Positions 16,278-26,154 of a stretch of 64,000 nucleotides of DNA are shown here, piece by piece. The position numbers and the translations under genes are program-made. Source of the DNA: Prevotella sp. (GTDB lineage: Bacteria; Bacteroidota; Bacteroidia; Bacteroidales; Bacteroidaceae). The DNA lies in contig JAFZIY010000014.1 of the NCBI GenBank assembly GCA_017554105.1, forward strand, positions 1 through 64,000, in the 5' to 3' direction. Position 1 is the first letter of the stretch; each line of letters opens with the position of its first letter. A model generated the notes under the pieces. The model was given only the letters and a program-made list of their open reading frames with translations. It made no database searches and was not told where the DNA came from.

Positions 16278-17867
16278 TCATACCACACCTTTCTGTGCAT
16301 TCTCACTCTCCTCGAAGATGTTAAGCATCTTGAAGGTTGCTTTTATAGCGGCCTCTATCTGGTCAGCATCAAGTCCTCTGGTACGTATCATCTTCTCTCC
16401 GTTTCTCCAAGTGATTACAGTCTGTACCAATGCATCGGTCCTTCCGCCTGGTGGGATGGTAACAGAATAGTTCGTAAGTATGGGGAATGTGCGTCCCAGA
16501 TTCTCCTTGTATATCTTGCGCAGGGCCTTCACAAAGGCATCATATTGTCCGTCACCTGTTGAGTTTGCCTCAAACTGCTTGCCGTTGATGTCAACCTTCA
16601 CATTGGCAAGTGGCTTAAGTCCGTATGCTATTGAGGTCATATAGCTCACCAGTTTCACTTTGTCCTCAGGTGCATCGTGCTTTAGTACATCACTGACAAT
16701 GAAAGGAAGGTCGTCCTGAGTCACTATCTCCTTTCGGTCTCCAAGTTCTGTTATTCTCTTAGTAACGCGCTTTGTCTGTTCAGGAGTCAGTTCAAGACCA
16801 AGTTCCTCAAGGTTTTTGGCTATGTTGGCCCTGCCGCTATTCTTTCCAAGAGCATACTCTCTCTTCCTTCCGAAACGCTCTGGAATCAAGGCATTGACAT
16901 AAAGGTTTCCCTTATTGTCACCGTCTGCATGTACTCCGGCAACCTGAGTGAAGACATTCTCACCAATGACGGGCTGGTTAGGAGCAATGGGAATGCCACT
17001 ATAACCCTCAACAAGCTTGGAGATATCGTTAAGTTTATCCTCGTTGATGTTTGTCTTTGCAAGGAACTGGTCCTTGAGAATCACCTGCACACTGCTAAGG
17101 GGAGCATTTCCACAACGTTCACCAAGACCATTCACAGTTACGTGTACTCCCTTGCATCCGCTCAAAACAGCAGCCAGGGTGTTGCTCACCGCCAGGTCAT
17201 AGTCATTGTGTGCATGGAAGTCGAAGTGCACCTCAGGATGTCTTTTCAGCATCTTGCGCATGTACTCTATGACATACAACGGGTTCAGGATGCCCAATGT
17301 GTCTGGCAGCATGAAACGCCTGATGCCTGAATCGACAAGCGAGTCAAGCATCTTATAGACATATTCGGGAGATTCTTTCATTCCATTGCTCCAGTCCTCG
17401 AGATAAAGATTGACCTCCATATCCTTGGACCTGGCATAGTCAACGGTGTTCCTGATGTCTTCGATATGCTCTTCCACAGTCTTGTGAAGTTGTGCGTGGC
17501 AATGCTTCTCACTTCCCTTTGCGAGAAGGTTTATCACTTTTCCGCCACATTCATTTATCCAATCGACTGACAGATTGCCATCAACAAATCCCAGCACCTC
17601 AACCTTCTCAAGAGCATCCATCTGCCTTGCATAGCGGCAAATCATCTTGACAGCGTCTTTCTCACCTTCGGATACTCTGGCAGAGGCAACCTCTATGCGG
17701 TCAACATTGACATCACGGAGTAGCATTCTCGCTATCATGAGTTTCTCATGAGGCAAGAACGACACTCCACTGGTCTGCTCTCCATCACGAAGAGTGCAGT
17801 CCATTATCTCCACAAAGGGATGGATGCGCTTGTAACTTGTGGTGCTTATTTGTTCTCCTTTTCCCAC
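16278..17867 (-). CDS. cimA: (R)-citramalate synthase, Leptospira type
   Basis: This 529-residue HMGL-like enzyme condenses pyruvate and acetyl-CoA to citramalate, the first step of threonine-independent isoleucine synthesis. It resembles the Leptospira CimA type rather than LeuA. Matching blocks are [19 protein letters not shown] near residue 20, [15 protein letters not shown] near 54, [20 protein letters not shown] near 152, [20 protein letters not shown] near 215 and [13 protein letters not shown] near 315. The C-terminal regulatory domain ([17 protein letters not shown]) is present, so isoleucine feedback is likely. The start overlaps the leuD end by 22 nt. LeuCD and LeuB can carry citramalate on to 2-ketobutyrate. 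Confidence 0.88.
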   Translation of the reverse strand: MGKGEQISTTSYKRIHPFVEIMDCTLRDGEQTSGVSFLPHEKLMIARMLLRDVNVDRIEVASARVSEGEKDAVKMICRYARQMDALEKVEVLGFVDGNLSVDWINECGGKVINLLAKGSEKHCHAQLHKTVEEHIEDIRNTVDYARSKDMEVNLYLEDWSNGMKESPEYVYKMLDSLVDSGIRRFMLPDTLGILNPLYVIEYMRKMLKRHPEVHFDFHAHNDYDLAVSNTLAAVLSGCKGVHVTVNGLGERCGNAPLSSVQVILKDQFLAKTNINEDKLNDISKLVEGYSGIPIAPNQPVIGENVFTQVAGVHADGDNKGNLYVNALIPERFGRKREYALGKNSGRANIAKNLEELGLELTPEQTKRVTKRITELGDRKEIVTQDDLPFIVSDVLKHDAPEDKVKLVSYMTSIAYGLKPLANVKVDINGKQFEANSTGDGQYDAFVKALRKIYKENLGRTFPILTNYSVTIPPGGRTDALVQTVITWRNGEKMIRTRGLDADQIEAAIKATFKMLNIFEESENAQKGVV

Positions 17868-18442
17868 GTTTCTATTTTATCCTTATTCTCCAAAAGATAG
17901 TCTATGTCGTCAAGACCATTCATCAGGCAATGTTTCTTGTAGCCATTTATGTCAAAATGCTCCGACTTTCCTGTCGCCTTGTTGGTTACTGTCTGGTTTG
18001 GCAGGTCAACCTCGACCTCCGTCTTGGGGTCGTTCTCAATGCTCTTGAACAGTTCAGATAGGAACTCATCGCTCACAACAACAGGAAGAACAAAGTTGTT
18101 CAGTTCGTTGTTCTTGTGGATATCGGCAAAGAAACTACTGATAACAACGCGGAAACCATATCCTGCAATAGCCCATGCGGCATGTTCTCTACTTGAACCG
18201 TTACCAAAATTCTTGCCTGCTACGAGTATGCAACCAGAATACTTGGGGTCGTTAAGAACAAACTTCTCATTGAGACTTCCATCAGGATTGTATCTCCAGT
18301 CACGGAAAAGATTGTCACCAAAGAACTTCTCCTCACGTGTGGTTGACTTGAGGAAGCGAGCTGGAATTATCTGGTCTGTGTCCACATTCTCAAGAGGGAG
18401 AGGAACACAAGTGCTCTTTATAATGTCAAATTTCTGTTTCAT
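17846..18442 (-). CDS. leuD: 3-isopropylmalate dehydratase small subunit
   Basis: This 198-residue aconitase swivel-domain protein pairs with LeuC to isomerise 2- to 3-isopropylmalate (and citramalate to 3-methylmalate). It shows [20 protein letters not shown] near residue 14, [21 protein letters not shown] near 72 and [17 protein letters not shown] near 98. The gap from leuC is 22 nt, and the 3' end overlaps cimA by 22 nt, which suggests translational coupling. Confidence 0.97.
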   Translation of the reverse strand: MKQKFDIIKSTCVPLPLENVDTDQIIPARFLKSTTREEKFFGDNLFRDWRYNPDGSLNEKFVLNDPKYSGCILVAGKNFGNGSSREHAAWAIAGYGFRVVISSFFADIHKNNELNNFVLPVVVSDEFLSELFKSIENDPKTEVEVDLPNQTVTNKATGKSEHFDINGYKKHCLMNGLDDIDYLLENKDKIETWEKENK

Positions 18443-18464
18443 CTTTTCTTTAAATTCTTCTTTC

Positions 18465-19856
18465 TTAAACGGTTCTTGGGTCTGTTATCTTTCCGGTGAT
18501 GGCAGATGCTGCTGCAACAAGTGGTGATGCAAGAATGGTGCGGGCACCAGGACCTTGTCTTCCCTCGAAGTTGCGGTTGCTTGTAGATACACAATACTTT
18601 CCTGAAGGCACTTTGTCATCATTCATAGCCAGACATGCTGAGCATCCTGGTTGGCGTATCTCAAAGCCTGCTTCTTTTAGAATAGCATCAATACCCTCAT
18701 CTTCTATTTGCTTCATTACAGCCCAACTGCCTGGTACAAGCCATGCAATGACATCTTCATTCTTTTTCTTGCCTTTTACTATTGAGGCAAAAGCACGGAA
18801 ATCCTCAATGCGTCCATTAGTGCAGGCACCAAGGAAAACATAGTCTATTGGATGTCCTTCAAGCTTCTCACCAGGAGCAAATCCCATATAGTTAAGTGAC
18901 TTAAGGAACCCTGCCTTTCCTGCTTCAGGGATAGTATCAAGTGAAGGAACACTCTCGTTTATGCCTATTCCCATTCCTGGATTTGTACCGTATGTGATAC
19001 GAGGCTCAATATCCTTTGCGTCAAAGACAAGTTCCTTGTCGAATACAGCATCTTCTCCGCTATACAGGGTCTTCCAATAGGCAACGGCTTTGTCCCACTC
19101 TTCACCCTTAGGAGCATATTCCTTACCCTTTATATACTCAAATGTTGTCTCGTCAGGTGCAACAAAACCACCACGAGCACCCATCTCTATAGACAGGTTG
19201 CAGAGCGTCAGGCGGCCTTCCATAGACATGTCCTTGACCACATCTCCAGCATATTCCACGAAGTATCCTGTTGCTCCGCTGGTTGTAAGTTTTGACATCA
19301 GATACAGTGCAACATCCTTTGCTACGACTCCCTTGCCCAATTTGCCATTGATGCTGATGCGCATTGACTTTGGCTTCTGTTGAAGAATACACTGTGAGGC
19401 CATAACCATTTCCACCTCACTTGTACCAATTCCAAATGCCACAGAACCAACAGCACCATGTGTACTAGTGTGTGAGTCACCGCAAACAATGGTCATTCCA
19501 GGAAGAGACAGACCTTTCTCTGGTCCCACCACGTGAATTATACCATTGCTTTTGTCGAGCATTCCATAATGAGTAAGACCAAATTCTTTTGTATTCTTTG
19601 CGAGTGCGTCAACCTGTTTCTTGCTGACGGGGTCTTCAATAGGCTTGTCCTGGTCGTGTGTGGGAGTGTTGTGATCAGGCATACAGAATATCTGGTCAGG
19701 ACGGAAACACTTCAATCCCCTTGCGCGCAAGCCGTCAAAAGCCTGAGGACTTGTCACCTCATGACAGTAAAGACGGTCAATATACAACTGAGTGGGACCA
19801 TCTTCAACTATCTGAACTACGTGTTTATCCCATATCTTATCAAAAAGAGTATTCAT
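18465..19856 (-). CDS. leuC: 3-isopropylmalate dehydratase large subunit
   Basis: This 463-residue catalytic subunit binds a [4Fe-4S] cluster. The cluster cysteines are visible in [14 protein letters not shown] near residue 344 and [12 protein letters not shown] near 405. The substrate and NTR motifs include [31 protein letters not shown] near 120. The length is usual for the bacterial LeuC type. It lies 36 nt after leuA and 22 nt before leuD. With LeuD it serves both the leucine and the citramalate routes. Confidence 0.97.
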   Translation of the reverse strand: MNTLFDKIWDKHVVQIVEDGPTQLYIDRLYCHEVTSPQAFDGLRARGLKCFRPDQIFCMPDHNTPTHDQDKPIEDPVSKKQVDALAKNTKEFGLTHYGMLDKSNGIIHVVGPEKGLSLPGMTIVCGDSHTSTHGAVGSVAFGIGTSEVEMVMASQCILQQKPKSMRISINGKLGKGVVAKDVALYLMSKLTTSGATGYFVEYAGDVVKDMSMEGRLTLCNLSIEMGARGGFVAPDETTFEYIKGKEYAPKGEEWDKAVAYWKTLYSGEDAVFDKELVFDAKDIEPRITYGTNPGMGIGINESVPSLDTIPEAGKAGFLKSLNYMGFAPGEKLEGHPIDYVFLGACTNGRIEDFRAFASIVKGKKKNEDVIAWLVPGSWAVMKQIEDEGIDAILKEAGFEIRQPGCSACLAMNDDKVPSGKYCVSTSNRNFEGRQGPGARTILASPLVAAASAITGKITDPRTV

Positions 19857-19892
19857 TGTTGTTCGTTTTATATTAATGAATTAAAAGTTTTT

Positions 19893-21395
19893 TTAGTTCC
19901 TGAACTTGTTAATACAATCGATATATGCCTCTACGGATGCTGTCACTATGTCAGTATTGGCACCGAATCCATAATAGAGACTACCGTTGTATTCCACTTG
20001 CATGTGAACCTTACCCATATCGTCTGAACCTTTGGAGATGGCCTGAATGGTAAACTCCTTAAGTGTCATCTGCTTCATAATGATCTTCTTCAGAGCCTTT
20101 ATTGCTGCATCAACAGGACCATTACCCGTTGCTGCTGCCTCAAACTTCTGACCGGAGATGTCAAGACCAATGCTGGCAACACTCTTGACGCCCATTCCAG
20201 TAGTAACCTGTAAGAAGTCGAGTTTGACACCGTGGTTCTCACTTGAATCGGCACCGGCCAATGTTAGGATATCGTCATCATTTACTTCCTTCTTGCGGTC
20301 TGCAAGGGCAAGGAACTTCTGATACAAAGTATCGAGTTTCTTCTCATTGTCGATATCAACGCCAAGTACCTCAAGACGATACTTCAGTGCTGCCCTACCC
20401 GAGCGTGCAGTCAATACAATAGAGTTGTCATCAAGTCCGACATCCTTTGGATTCATTATCTCGTATGTCTGAACGTTCTTGAGGACTCCGTCCTGATGAA
20501 TACCACTTGAATGTGCGAATGCGTTTCTTCCCACAATTGCCTTGTTAGGTTGTACAGGCATGTTCATCAGAGAACTAACCATTCGGCTTGTAGGATAAAT
20601 CTTTGTGGTGTTGATATTCGTGTCGATACCTATTGTCTTATGACACTTCAGAATCATTGAAATCTCTTCAAGGGATGTGTTACCAGCACGCTCACCAATA
20701 CCGTTGATAGTAACCTCTGCCTGGCGTGCACCATTGAGTATTCCACTCATTGTATTAGCAGTAGCCATTCCAAGGTCGTTATGGCAATGGGTAGAAAGAA
20801 TAGCCTTGCCTGAGGAGAGTCCGTCAACATGTTCCATGAGATACTTTATCTTCTCTCCATATTCCTGTGGCAGGCAATATCCTGTTGTGTCTGGAATATT
20901 GCATACAGTTGCACCGGCCTTCACTACAGCCTCAATGACACGTGCAAGATATTCATTGTCTGTCCTACCGGCATCCTCTGCATAGAACTCAACATCTTCA
21001 ACAAACTTCTTTGCATACTTCACTGCAGCCACAGCACGTTCGATGATTTCCTCACGGTTGGAGTTGAACTTGTACTTGATGTGTGAGTCGCTTGTTCCAA
21101 TACCGGTGTGGATTCTCTTGCGCTTAGCATATTCCAATGACTCTACAGCAACGTCAATATCCTTCTGCACGGCTCTGGTTAGCGCACAGATTGTAGGCCA
21201 TGTAACAGCCTTTGATATTTCTATAACCGAATTGAAGTCACCAGGACTTGAAATAGGGAATCCTGCCTCAATAACATCGACTCCAAGTTGTTCCAGTTGT
21301 TTAGCCACCTGTATTTTCTCCACGGTGTTCAACTGGCATCCTGGTACTTGTTCGCCATCTCTCAGTGTAGTGTCAAAGATAAATAATCTGTCCAT
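19893..21395 (-). CDS. leuA: 2-isopropylmalate synthase
   Basis: This 500-residue protein catalyses the first committed step of leucine synthesis (2-ketoisovalerate + acetyl-CoA). Features are [16 protein letters not shown] at the N-terminus with the metal/catalytic Arg-Asp, [44 protein letters not shown] near 200 (seen in parts) and [13 protein letters not shown] near 290. A C-terminal LeuA dimer/regulatory domain occupies ~370-500 and is the expected leucine feedback site. It is the first structural gene of the operon. The 200-nt leader upstream holds a promoter, a Leu/Ile-rich leader peptide and an attenuator. Confidence 0.97.
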   Translation of the reverse strand: MDRLFIFDTTLRDGEQVPGCQLNTVEKIQVAKQLEQLGVDVIEAGFPISSPGDFNSVIEISKAVTWPTICALTRAVQKDIDVAVESLEYAKRKRIHTGIGTSDSHIKYKFNSNREEIIERAVAAVKYAKKFVEDVEFYAEDAGRTDNEYLARVIEAVVKAGATVCNIPDTTGYCLPQEYGEKIKYLMEHVDGLSSGKAILSTHCHNDLGMATANTMSGILNGARQAEVTINGIGERAGNTSLEEISMILKCHKTIGIDTNINTTKIYPTSRMVSSLMNMPVQPNKAIVGRNAFAHSSGIHQDGVLKNVQTYEIMNPKDVGLDDNSIVLTARSGRAALKYRLEVLGVDIDNEKKLDTLYQKFLALADRKKEVNDDDILTLAGADSSENHGVKLDFLQVTTGMGVKSVASIGLDISGQKFEAAATGNGPVDAAIKALKKIIMKQMTLKEFTIQAISKGSDDMGKVHMQVEYNGSLYYGFGANTDIVTASVEAYIDCINKFRN

Positions 21396-21420
21396 TTTCT
21401 TTTATTCATTACTGTTTATT

Positions 21421-21460
21421 AAAAAAGACCTTCACACCAAGGAAGTGGAAAGGTCTTTTC
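21421..21460 (-). terminator. Attenuator terminator of the leu operon
   Basis: On the minus strand a 10-bp stem AAAAGACCTT/AAGGTCTTTT (21459-21450 with 21432-21423), extended by CAC/GTG, is followed by TTTTTT. It ends 26 nt before leuA. Its 5' arm and loop can instead pair with the end of the leader-peptide gene: GGAAGTG with CACTTCC, then AAGGT with ACCTT, forming an antiterminator. Confidence 0.88.
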
Positions 21461-21504
21461 TTAAATATACTCTATATTATTTATGTATTTGCTTTGTACA
21501 TACC

Positions 21505-21573
21505 TTAACACTTCCGACTACAGCCCTGAAGTCGAAGAATATTAATAAGGTATAGGTTTGTAATAACTGACAT
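21505..21573 (-). CDS. Leu/Ile-rich leader peptide of the leu operon
   Basis: A 22-codon frame lies between the leu promoter and the attenuator. It begins M-S-V-I-T-N-L-Y-L-I-N-I-L-R-L; four Leu codons (one CTA, three CTT), three Ile and one Val fall among codons 3-15. The stop codon TAA (21507-21505) lies inside the antiterminator 5' strand. A ribosome finishing the peptide would mask that strand and favour termination; stalling at Leu or Ile codons would free it. This is the classical transcription-attenuation layout. It fits an operon carrying both LeuA and CimA. Confidence 0.85.
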   Translation of the reverse strand: MSVITNLYLINILRLQGCSRKC

Positions 21574-21597
21574 ATTGATTATTTTCTAAATCGCGTG

Positions 21598-21629
21598 CAA
21601 AGTTATACATAATAATTTAATTGTGCAAA
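21598..21629 (-). promoter_or_regulatory. Promoter of the leu/cim operon (TTTG-N20-TAACTTTG)
   Basis: On the minus strand TTTG (21629-21626) and TAACTTTG (21605-21598) are 20 nt apart. The predicted start point lies ~15-20 nt before the leader peptide ATG. Confidence 0.8.
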
Positions 21630-21691
21630 TAAATTGATACTTTTTCTCACTTTATTCTTACATTTTCGTTAGAAACAAGGCCAAAACTGTT

Positions 21692-22366
21692 TCATTTTCT
21701 TATTTTTTGCAACACTTGTTCTGATATTTGCGACATTCCCTTGATGGATGGGTGACCATTCTTCTTGTCTATATTGACGAGTGAGATATAATCTATTCCA
21801 TAGTGGTCACAAATGGTTTTAGTGCTTGATGTAATCTCTTCGCTAAGTCCATCGTTAATAATGAAATATATCTTTACATTTGGATAGCGTTTCTTCATCT
21901 GTGAAAGAAGAAATGCAAGTGCTGGACGATAACTGAAGAAGTCGTCTTGGCGCAGTCTGTCATATTTGAATTCACCTATAGGAGCACCTGCCCAACTGTC
22001 GTTAGTGCCACCAAAGACAAAAATGATGTCAGGATTGCCAAGGTTGTTCATACGTTTAATGAATGAACGTTCACTGTAATCGTTACCTGAATAACCGTAA
22101 TATCCTATCGTGGAACCACTCCATGAGTTATTCTGACATAATTTATAGCCTCCTTCGTTTATCACCTTCCACCACCACGTCTGTGTGACATCATCCACAT
22201 CGGTCTGGTCGCGAGTCTCCTCATAGTACCACATCTCGTTAGTGCTTGGGGTTACAAAACCCTCAAATGTCGAATAGGAGTCACCAAGAATGGATACTGA
22301 CTCTTTGGTTTGTGCACATAACAGTGTCGTAAACATTACTGCTATGGCAAGAAACGTTTTTCTCAT
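21692..22366 (-). CDS. Secreted SGNH/GDSL-type hydrolase
   Basis: This 224-residue protein has a signal peptide (MRKTFLAIAVMFTTLLCAQ) and the SGNH blocks. SILGDSYSTFEG carries the nucleophile Ser near residue 30, NNSWSGSTIG holds the Gly, FVFGGTNDSWAG is block III near 117, and the C-terminal NGHPSIKGM carries the His. It is predicted to be an exported esterase, for example for acetyl groups on polysaccharides; the substrate is unknown. It stands alone between the leu promoter and dnaB, 29 nt after the dnaB stop, and may be read from dnaB. Confidence 0.87.
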   Translation of the reverse strand: MRKTFLAIAVMFTTLLCAQTKESVSILGDSYSTFEGFVTPSTNEMWYYEETRDQTDVDDVTQTWWWKVINEGGYKLCQNNSWSGSTIGYYGYSGNDYSERSFIKRMNNLGNPDIIFVFGGTNDSWAGAPIGEFKYDRLRQDDFFSYRPALAFLLSQMKKRYPNVKIYFIINDGLSEEITSSTKTICDHYGIDYISLVNIDKKNGHPSIKGMSQISEQVLQKIRK

Positions 22367-22395
22367 GAAATAATATTCTAATTAATAATGTTATA

Positions 22396-23895
22396 TTAAA
22401 AGGCTGGTCCTTCTGGGAAAGGAGAGAAAGGAGCACCGTAGTCTTCAGGAGGAATATCTGCGCCATTGATTCTGGAAGACCTCACCTCACCATCCATATT
22501 TGATATGCTACGGTTGTCATCAGGATTCTCAAAGCGCGTAAACTCTCCACGGAAATTAAGAAGCACATCACCTGTAGCACCCTTACGATGCTTTGCTATG
22601 ATTATCTGTGCTTTGCCACGTAAGTCATTACCATGATCGTCTTGGTAGATATGATAGTATTCCGGTCTGTGCACGAAAAGAACCATATCGGCATCCTGTT
22701 CTATAGCACCTGACTCACGCAAGTCACTAAGCTGTGGACGTTTACCTTCGTTACCATCACGGTTTTCAACTGAACGATTTAACTGAGACAATGCCAATAC
22801 CGGTATGTTTAGTTCCTTTGCAAGTCCTTTAAGGCTTCGGCTTATGGTAGACACCTCTTCCTGCCTGCTTCCAAAGCGTGCTCCATTGGCATTCATCAGT
22901 TGCAGGTAGTCAATCATCAGTATCTTAACACTTTTCTCTCTTACAAGTCTTCGAGCCTTAGTGCGCAATTCAAAGATACTCATGCCTGGAGTGTCGTCAA
23001 TATAAAGTGGTGCTGTCTGCATCTTCCTTACATTTTTATCGATGCGTTTCCACTCCTCGTCATCAAGCTGGCCATTCATTATTTTCTTTCCAGATATCTC
23101 ACAAACATTCGATATCAATCGGTCAGCGAGCTGAACATTACTCATTTCAAGAGAGAAGAAAGCAGCAGGTATCTGGTAATCCATCACTATGTTTTTTGCT
23201 AGAGACAAAGCGAATGATGTTTTTCCCATCGCGGGTCGTCCTGCTATAATAACAAGGTCACTGGGTTGCCATCCCGAAGTGATATCGTCCAACTTTATAT
23301 ATCCGGTAGGAATTCCAGTCAATCCTCCTTCGTTTGTCGCAGCCTGTTTTAACTTTTCAATTGCATCCTTGACAACAGGTTCTAATGAAGTGTAGTCTTG
23401 CTTGAGATTCTTCTGCGACAATTCAAAAAGGGAACTCTCAGCATCTTGCATCAGTTCATCAATATCTTGTGACTCGTCAAAGGCCATTGTCTCTATCTTA
23501 CTGGCAAAGCTAATAAGTTGACGGGCCATGTATTTCTGTACAAGAATACGTGAGTGATAAACTATATTGGCTGAAGAAGCAACCTTTGAACTCAGTTCAA
23601 GAATATATGCAGGTCCGCCAACGTCCTCAAGTGTTCCTTCTTTTGCCAGTTCGTCTGTGACTGTTATTATGTCAACAGGTTTCTCGTCCATACTTAGTGT
23701 TTGTATGGCTTTGTATACCTTCTGGTTTCGAGGTTCATAAAAGGTCTCTGGGTGTAATACGTCACTTACAACGGTAAATGCGTCTTTGTCAATCATTAGT
23801 GCACCAAGCACCACTCGCTCTGCATCAAGCGCTTGGGGTTGCAGATGACCATAGGTGGTGTCTATAGGTTTAGGATTTCTCTTGTTATCTGGCAT
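22396..23895 (-). CDS. dnaB: Replicative DNA helicase DnaB
   Basis: This 499-residue hexameric helicase unwinds DNA at the replication fork. The N-terminal domain (~20-120: PQALDAERVVLGALMID) is followed by the RecA-like core. Walker A is VIIAGRPAMGKTSFAL near residue 217, Walker B is ILMIDYLQLM near 325, and SQLNRSVENR, SDLRESGAIEQDAD and HRPEYY follow. I take the ATG at 23893-23895 as start. The upstream in-frame TTG lies inside the promoter box (TACCTTTG, 23921-23914). It is divergent from ispE. Confidence 0.96.
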   Translation of the reverse strand: MPDNKRNPKPIDTTYGHLQPQALDAERVVLGALMIDKDAFTVVSDVLHPETFYEPRNQKVYKAIQTLSMDEKPVDIITVTDELAKEGTLEDVGGPAYILELSSKVASSANIVYHSRILVQKYMARQLISFASKIETMAFDESQDIDELMQDAESSLFELSQKNLKQDYTSLEPVVKDAIEKLKQAATNEGGLTGIPTGYIKLDDITSGWQPSDLVIIAGRPAMGKTSFALSLAKNIVMDYQIPAAFFSLEMSNVQLADRLISNVCEISGKKIMNGQLDDEEWKRIDKNVRKMQTAPLYIDDTPGMSIFELRTKARRLVREKSVKILMIDYLQLMNANGARFGSRQEEVSTISRSLKGLAKELNIPVLALSQLNRSVENRDGNEGKRPQLSDLRESGAIEQDADMVLFVHRPEYYHIYQDDHGNDLRGKAQIIIAKHRKGATGDVLLNFRGEFTRFENPDDNRSISNMDGEVRSSRINGADIPPEDYGAPFSPFPEGPAF

Positions 23896-23913
23896 CGGAA
23901 TGTTATTTTTCTG

Positions 23914-23992
23914 CAAAGGTAGTTATTATTTTTAATATCTCCAAAAATGATTACTCAGCATTTTGCAATTTAATAAAATCAACGTATCTTTG
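23914..23992. promoter_or_regulatory. Divergent promoters dnaB / ispE
   Basis: The minus strand carries TACCTTTG (23921-23914) for dnaB. The plus strand carries TTTG (23962-23965), N19, TATCTTTG (23985-23992) for ispE, a full consensus match. It fixes the ispE start downstream of 23992. Confidence 0.75.
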
Positions 23993-24010
23993 CACAAAGA
24001 AATAAATATT

Positions 24011-24808
24011 ATGACTATATATCCATGCGCCAAGATAAACTTGGGACTTAATGTTGTAAGGAAACGGCCAGACGGCTATCATGACCTTGAAACCGTCTTC
24101 TATCCGGTTCCTTTGTGTGATGTTCTCCAGATCACGCCATCCGATGAAAAGACTTCATTGACTCTGAAAGGAGCACCTTTAGAAGGTGATCCCGAACAGA
24201 ATCTCGTTATAAAAGCATATAGAGCAGTAAGAGAATGCCATCCTATACCAGAGGTTAATATTACTCTTGAAAAACGTATCCCTTCACAAGCAGGAATGGG
24301 TGGAGGTTCAAGTGACTGTGCCTTTACAATAAGGGCTCTTAATGATTTGTTCAATATTGGCATGAGTATTGACGAGATGCGTGGAATTGCCGCAAAACTT
24401 GGAGCCGACTGTCCTTTCTTTATTGACCCGAGACCTTCTTTTGCACAAGGTATTGGAGAACGTTTGGAACAAATACCGGTATCACTTGAGGGATATTGGA
24501 TAGCAATTCTAAAGCCTAACATATCCGTTAGCACTCGTGAGGCATTCTCACGCATTGTTCCCAAACGCCCCTCTGAACGATGTGACATAATAGTAAAAGG
24601 CAGCATAAAAGAGTGGAAAGACCGACTTCTTAATGATTTCGAGGAAAGTGTCTTCGCAATATACCCCGAATTGTCAGTCATAAAGCAACGATTCTACGAT
24701 ATGGGTGCGGTTTATTCCTGTATGAGTGGTAGTGGTTCCGCTATGGTTGCTCTGTTTGAAAACGAGCCACCTATCATTGACGGGGAGTATTACAAGTTAA
24801 AACTATAA
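24011..24808 (+). CDS. ispE: 4-diphosphocytidyl-2-C-methyl-D-erythritol kinase
   Basis: This 265-residue GHMP kinase phosphorylates CDP-methylerythritol in the MEP isoprenoid pathway. It shows the N-terminal CAKINLGLNVVRKRPDGYHDLETVFYP, the GHMP ATP loop IPSQAGMGGGSSDCAF near residue 88 and the C-terminal SCMSGSGSAMVALF. The start at 24011 (MTIYPCAK) was chosen because upstream in-frame codons lie within the promoter. A Nudix gene follows after 7 nt, so the two are probably co-transcribed. Confidence 0.95.
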   Translation: MTIYPCAKINLGLNVVRKRPDGYHDLETVFYPVPLCDVLQITPSDEKTSLTLKGAPLEGDPEQNLVIKAYRAVRECHPIPEVNITLEKRIPSQAGMGGGSSDCAFTIRALNDLFNIGMSIDEMRGIAAKLGADCPFFIDPRPSFAQGIGERLEQIPVSLEGYWIAILKPNISVSTREAFSRIVPKRPSERCDIIVKGSIKEWKDRLLNDFEESVFAIYPELSVIKQRFYDMGAVYSCMSGSGSAMVALFENEPPIIDGEYYKLKL

Positions 24809-24815
24809 TACAATA

Positions 24816-25325
24816 ATGGATAATCAGGAAGAATTGTTTCCTATTGTTGATGAAAGTGGAAACACAATAGGAAAGATTAAGCGTGGTCAGGCACATGATG
24901 GTTCAAAGATTCTACATCCAGTAATTCACCTTCATGTTTTCAATTCGAAAGGAGAACTTTATCTTCAGCATCGCCCTGTATGGAAAGACATCCAGCCAGA
25001 CAAATGGGATACTGCCTGCGGTGGTCATATTGCTTATGGAGAGAGTGTTGAGGATGCTTTAAAGCGAGAGGTGAAAGAAGAACTCGGGATAACCGACTAC
25101 TCCCCCACTTTCATATCCAAGTATATCTTTGAAGGATTACGCGAAAAGGAACTGGTATATGTTTTCAAGACCATATATGACGGAGCGATATTCCCTTCAG
25201 AGGAAGAACTTCTGGGTGGACGTTTCTTTTCTTCAGAAGAGATAAATACTCGTATTGGCACCGACTTCTTCACTCCCAACTTCGAGGAAGAATACAGACG
25301 TGTTTTTGGAAAAGGTAATTCTTAA
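24816..25325 (+). CDS. Nudix hydrolase (Idi/YfcD-like)
   Basis: This 169-residue protein has a perfect Nudix box, GHIAYGESVEDALKREVKEELG, near residues 68-90. It hydrolyses nucleoside-diphosphate-linked compounds in general; this subgroup (with FPIVDESGNTIGKI at the N-terminus and LYLQHRPVWKDIQPDKWD before the box) resembles isopentenyl-diphosphate isomerase/YfcD. That is suggestive next to ispE, but the catalytic Cys of type I isomerase is not evident. The gap to ispE is 7 nt. It is convergent with the lipoprotein gene 3 nt downstream. Confidence 0.88.
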   Translation: MDNQEELFPIVDESGNTIGKIKRGQAHDGSKILHPVIHLHVFNSKGELYLQHRPVWKDIQPDKWDTACGGHIAYGESVEDALKREVKEELGITDYSPTFISKYIFEGLREKELVYVFKTIYDGAIFPSEEELLGGRFFSSEEINTRIGTDFFTPNFEEEYRRVFGKGNS

Positions 25326-25328
25326 GAA

Positions 25329-26138
25329 CTACTCGTCAATCTTTGTAATAGTGTATTTGTTATCGTCTGTTACGATAATTTCAGCAGCATAAGAACTGGA
25401 AGAGTCGGGAATTCCCACTTGGGCATAAAAATGGAAGCCCTCTTCATCATGACAGTCAAATATGATGTCGTTTAGGATTGATTGTCCAATTATCTCTGAA
25501 GGAACACTATTGGCAAACTCCTTCTTATAGAAATCATGAATGAATGTCTTGACACTATTCTTTACAATACATATACTGACTGTGTTATCGTAATAGATGT
25601 TGTCAACGCGTACGCCTTCACTATTATAACTACTCTTTAATACTTTGTATGTAGTAGGATTAACCTGGATGTAGATGTGATTTCTTACATTTCCGAGCAT
25701 CACAACTGTATCGTTCTTTATTACTCTACGTTGGTTTATAGCAACGGTTTCCTTGTTTTCAATAGTCTCCTCCTCTATATCGTCATCTTTGTCCTCGTCT
25801 TTTGTAAGTTTCACTTCATCACCATTCTGGTTCTTGAATACGAATAGATGTTCCGTGAGTTTTTGTATAGGATACTTTGTAGTAACACCACCTATCAGGC
25901 ATAATGAATCGTTGACAACACGGAAATATACAGGTTTGCTTGTTGAATCTGGATAGAAAACGGTATCTCCCTTCACGCTGAATACAATGTTATCCTCCAG
26001 CTCGTCGTACCAGATGCCTTGCAATAACTGTTTGGCATTCAAGTCTTCTTGGACGACTAAAGGAGATTGCTTCGGTTCTGAGCAAGATGCAATCATCAAA
26101 ACCAAAGCAACGAAAGGAAAGATATATTTTCTATACAT
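25329..26138 (-). CDS. Putative lipoprotein of unknown function
   Basis: This 269-residue protein starts MYRKYIFPFVALVLMIASCSE, a type II signal peptide with lipobox IASC (Cys near residue 19). The remainder has alternating short beta strands (FSVKGDTVFYPDSTSKPVYFRVVNDSLCLIGG) and an acidic stretch (DEDKDDDIEEE) near residue 120. It may belong to the DUF4738 group of Prevotella lipoproteins, but I am not certain. I chose the ATG at 26138 because an upstream extension would overlap rfbC and bury the signal peptide. It follows rfbC by 16 nt and is probably co-transcribed. Confidence 0.8.
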   Translation of the reverse strand: MYRKYIFPFVALVLMIASCSEPKQSPLVVQEDLNAKQLLQGIWYDELEDNIVFSVKGDTVFYPDSTSKPVYFRVVNDSLCLIGGVTTKYPIQKLTEHLFVFKNQNGDEVKLTKDEDKDDDIEEETIENKETVAINQRRVIKNDTVVMLGNVRNHIYIQVNPTTYKVLKSSYNSEGVRVDNIYYDNTVSICIVKNSVKTFIHDFYKKEFANSVPSEIIGQSILNDIIFDCHDEEGFHFYAQVGIPDSSSSYAAEIIVTDDNKYTITKIDE

Positions 26139-26154
26139 ATTTTGTCTTGTATCT

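Noticed and set aside
21505-21507. T-box or metabolite riboswitch before leuA
   Set aside because: The leader peptide with Leu/Ile codons and its antiterminator explain the region; no T-box motif is seen and Bacteroidetes rarely use one.
24816-25325. Isopentenyl-diphosphate isomerase (idi) next to ispE
   Set aside because: The Nudix box is perfect, but I could not place the catalytic Cys and Glu of type I isomerase; a general Nudix call is safer.
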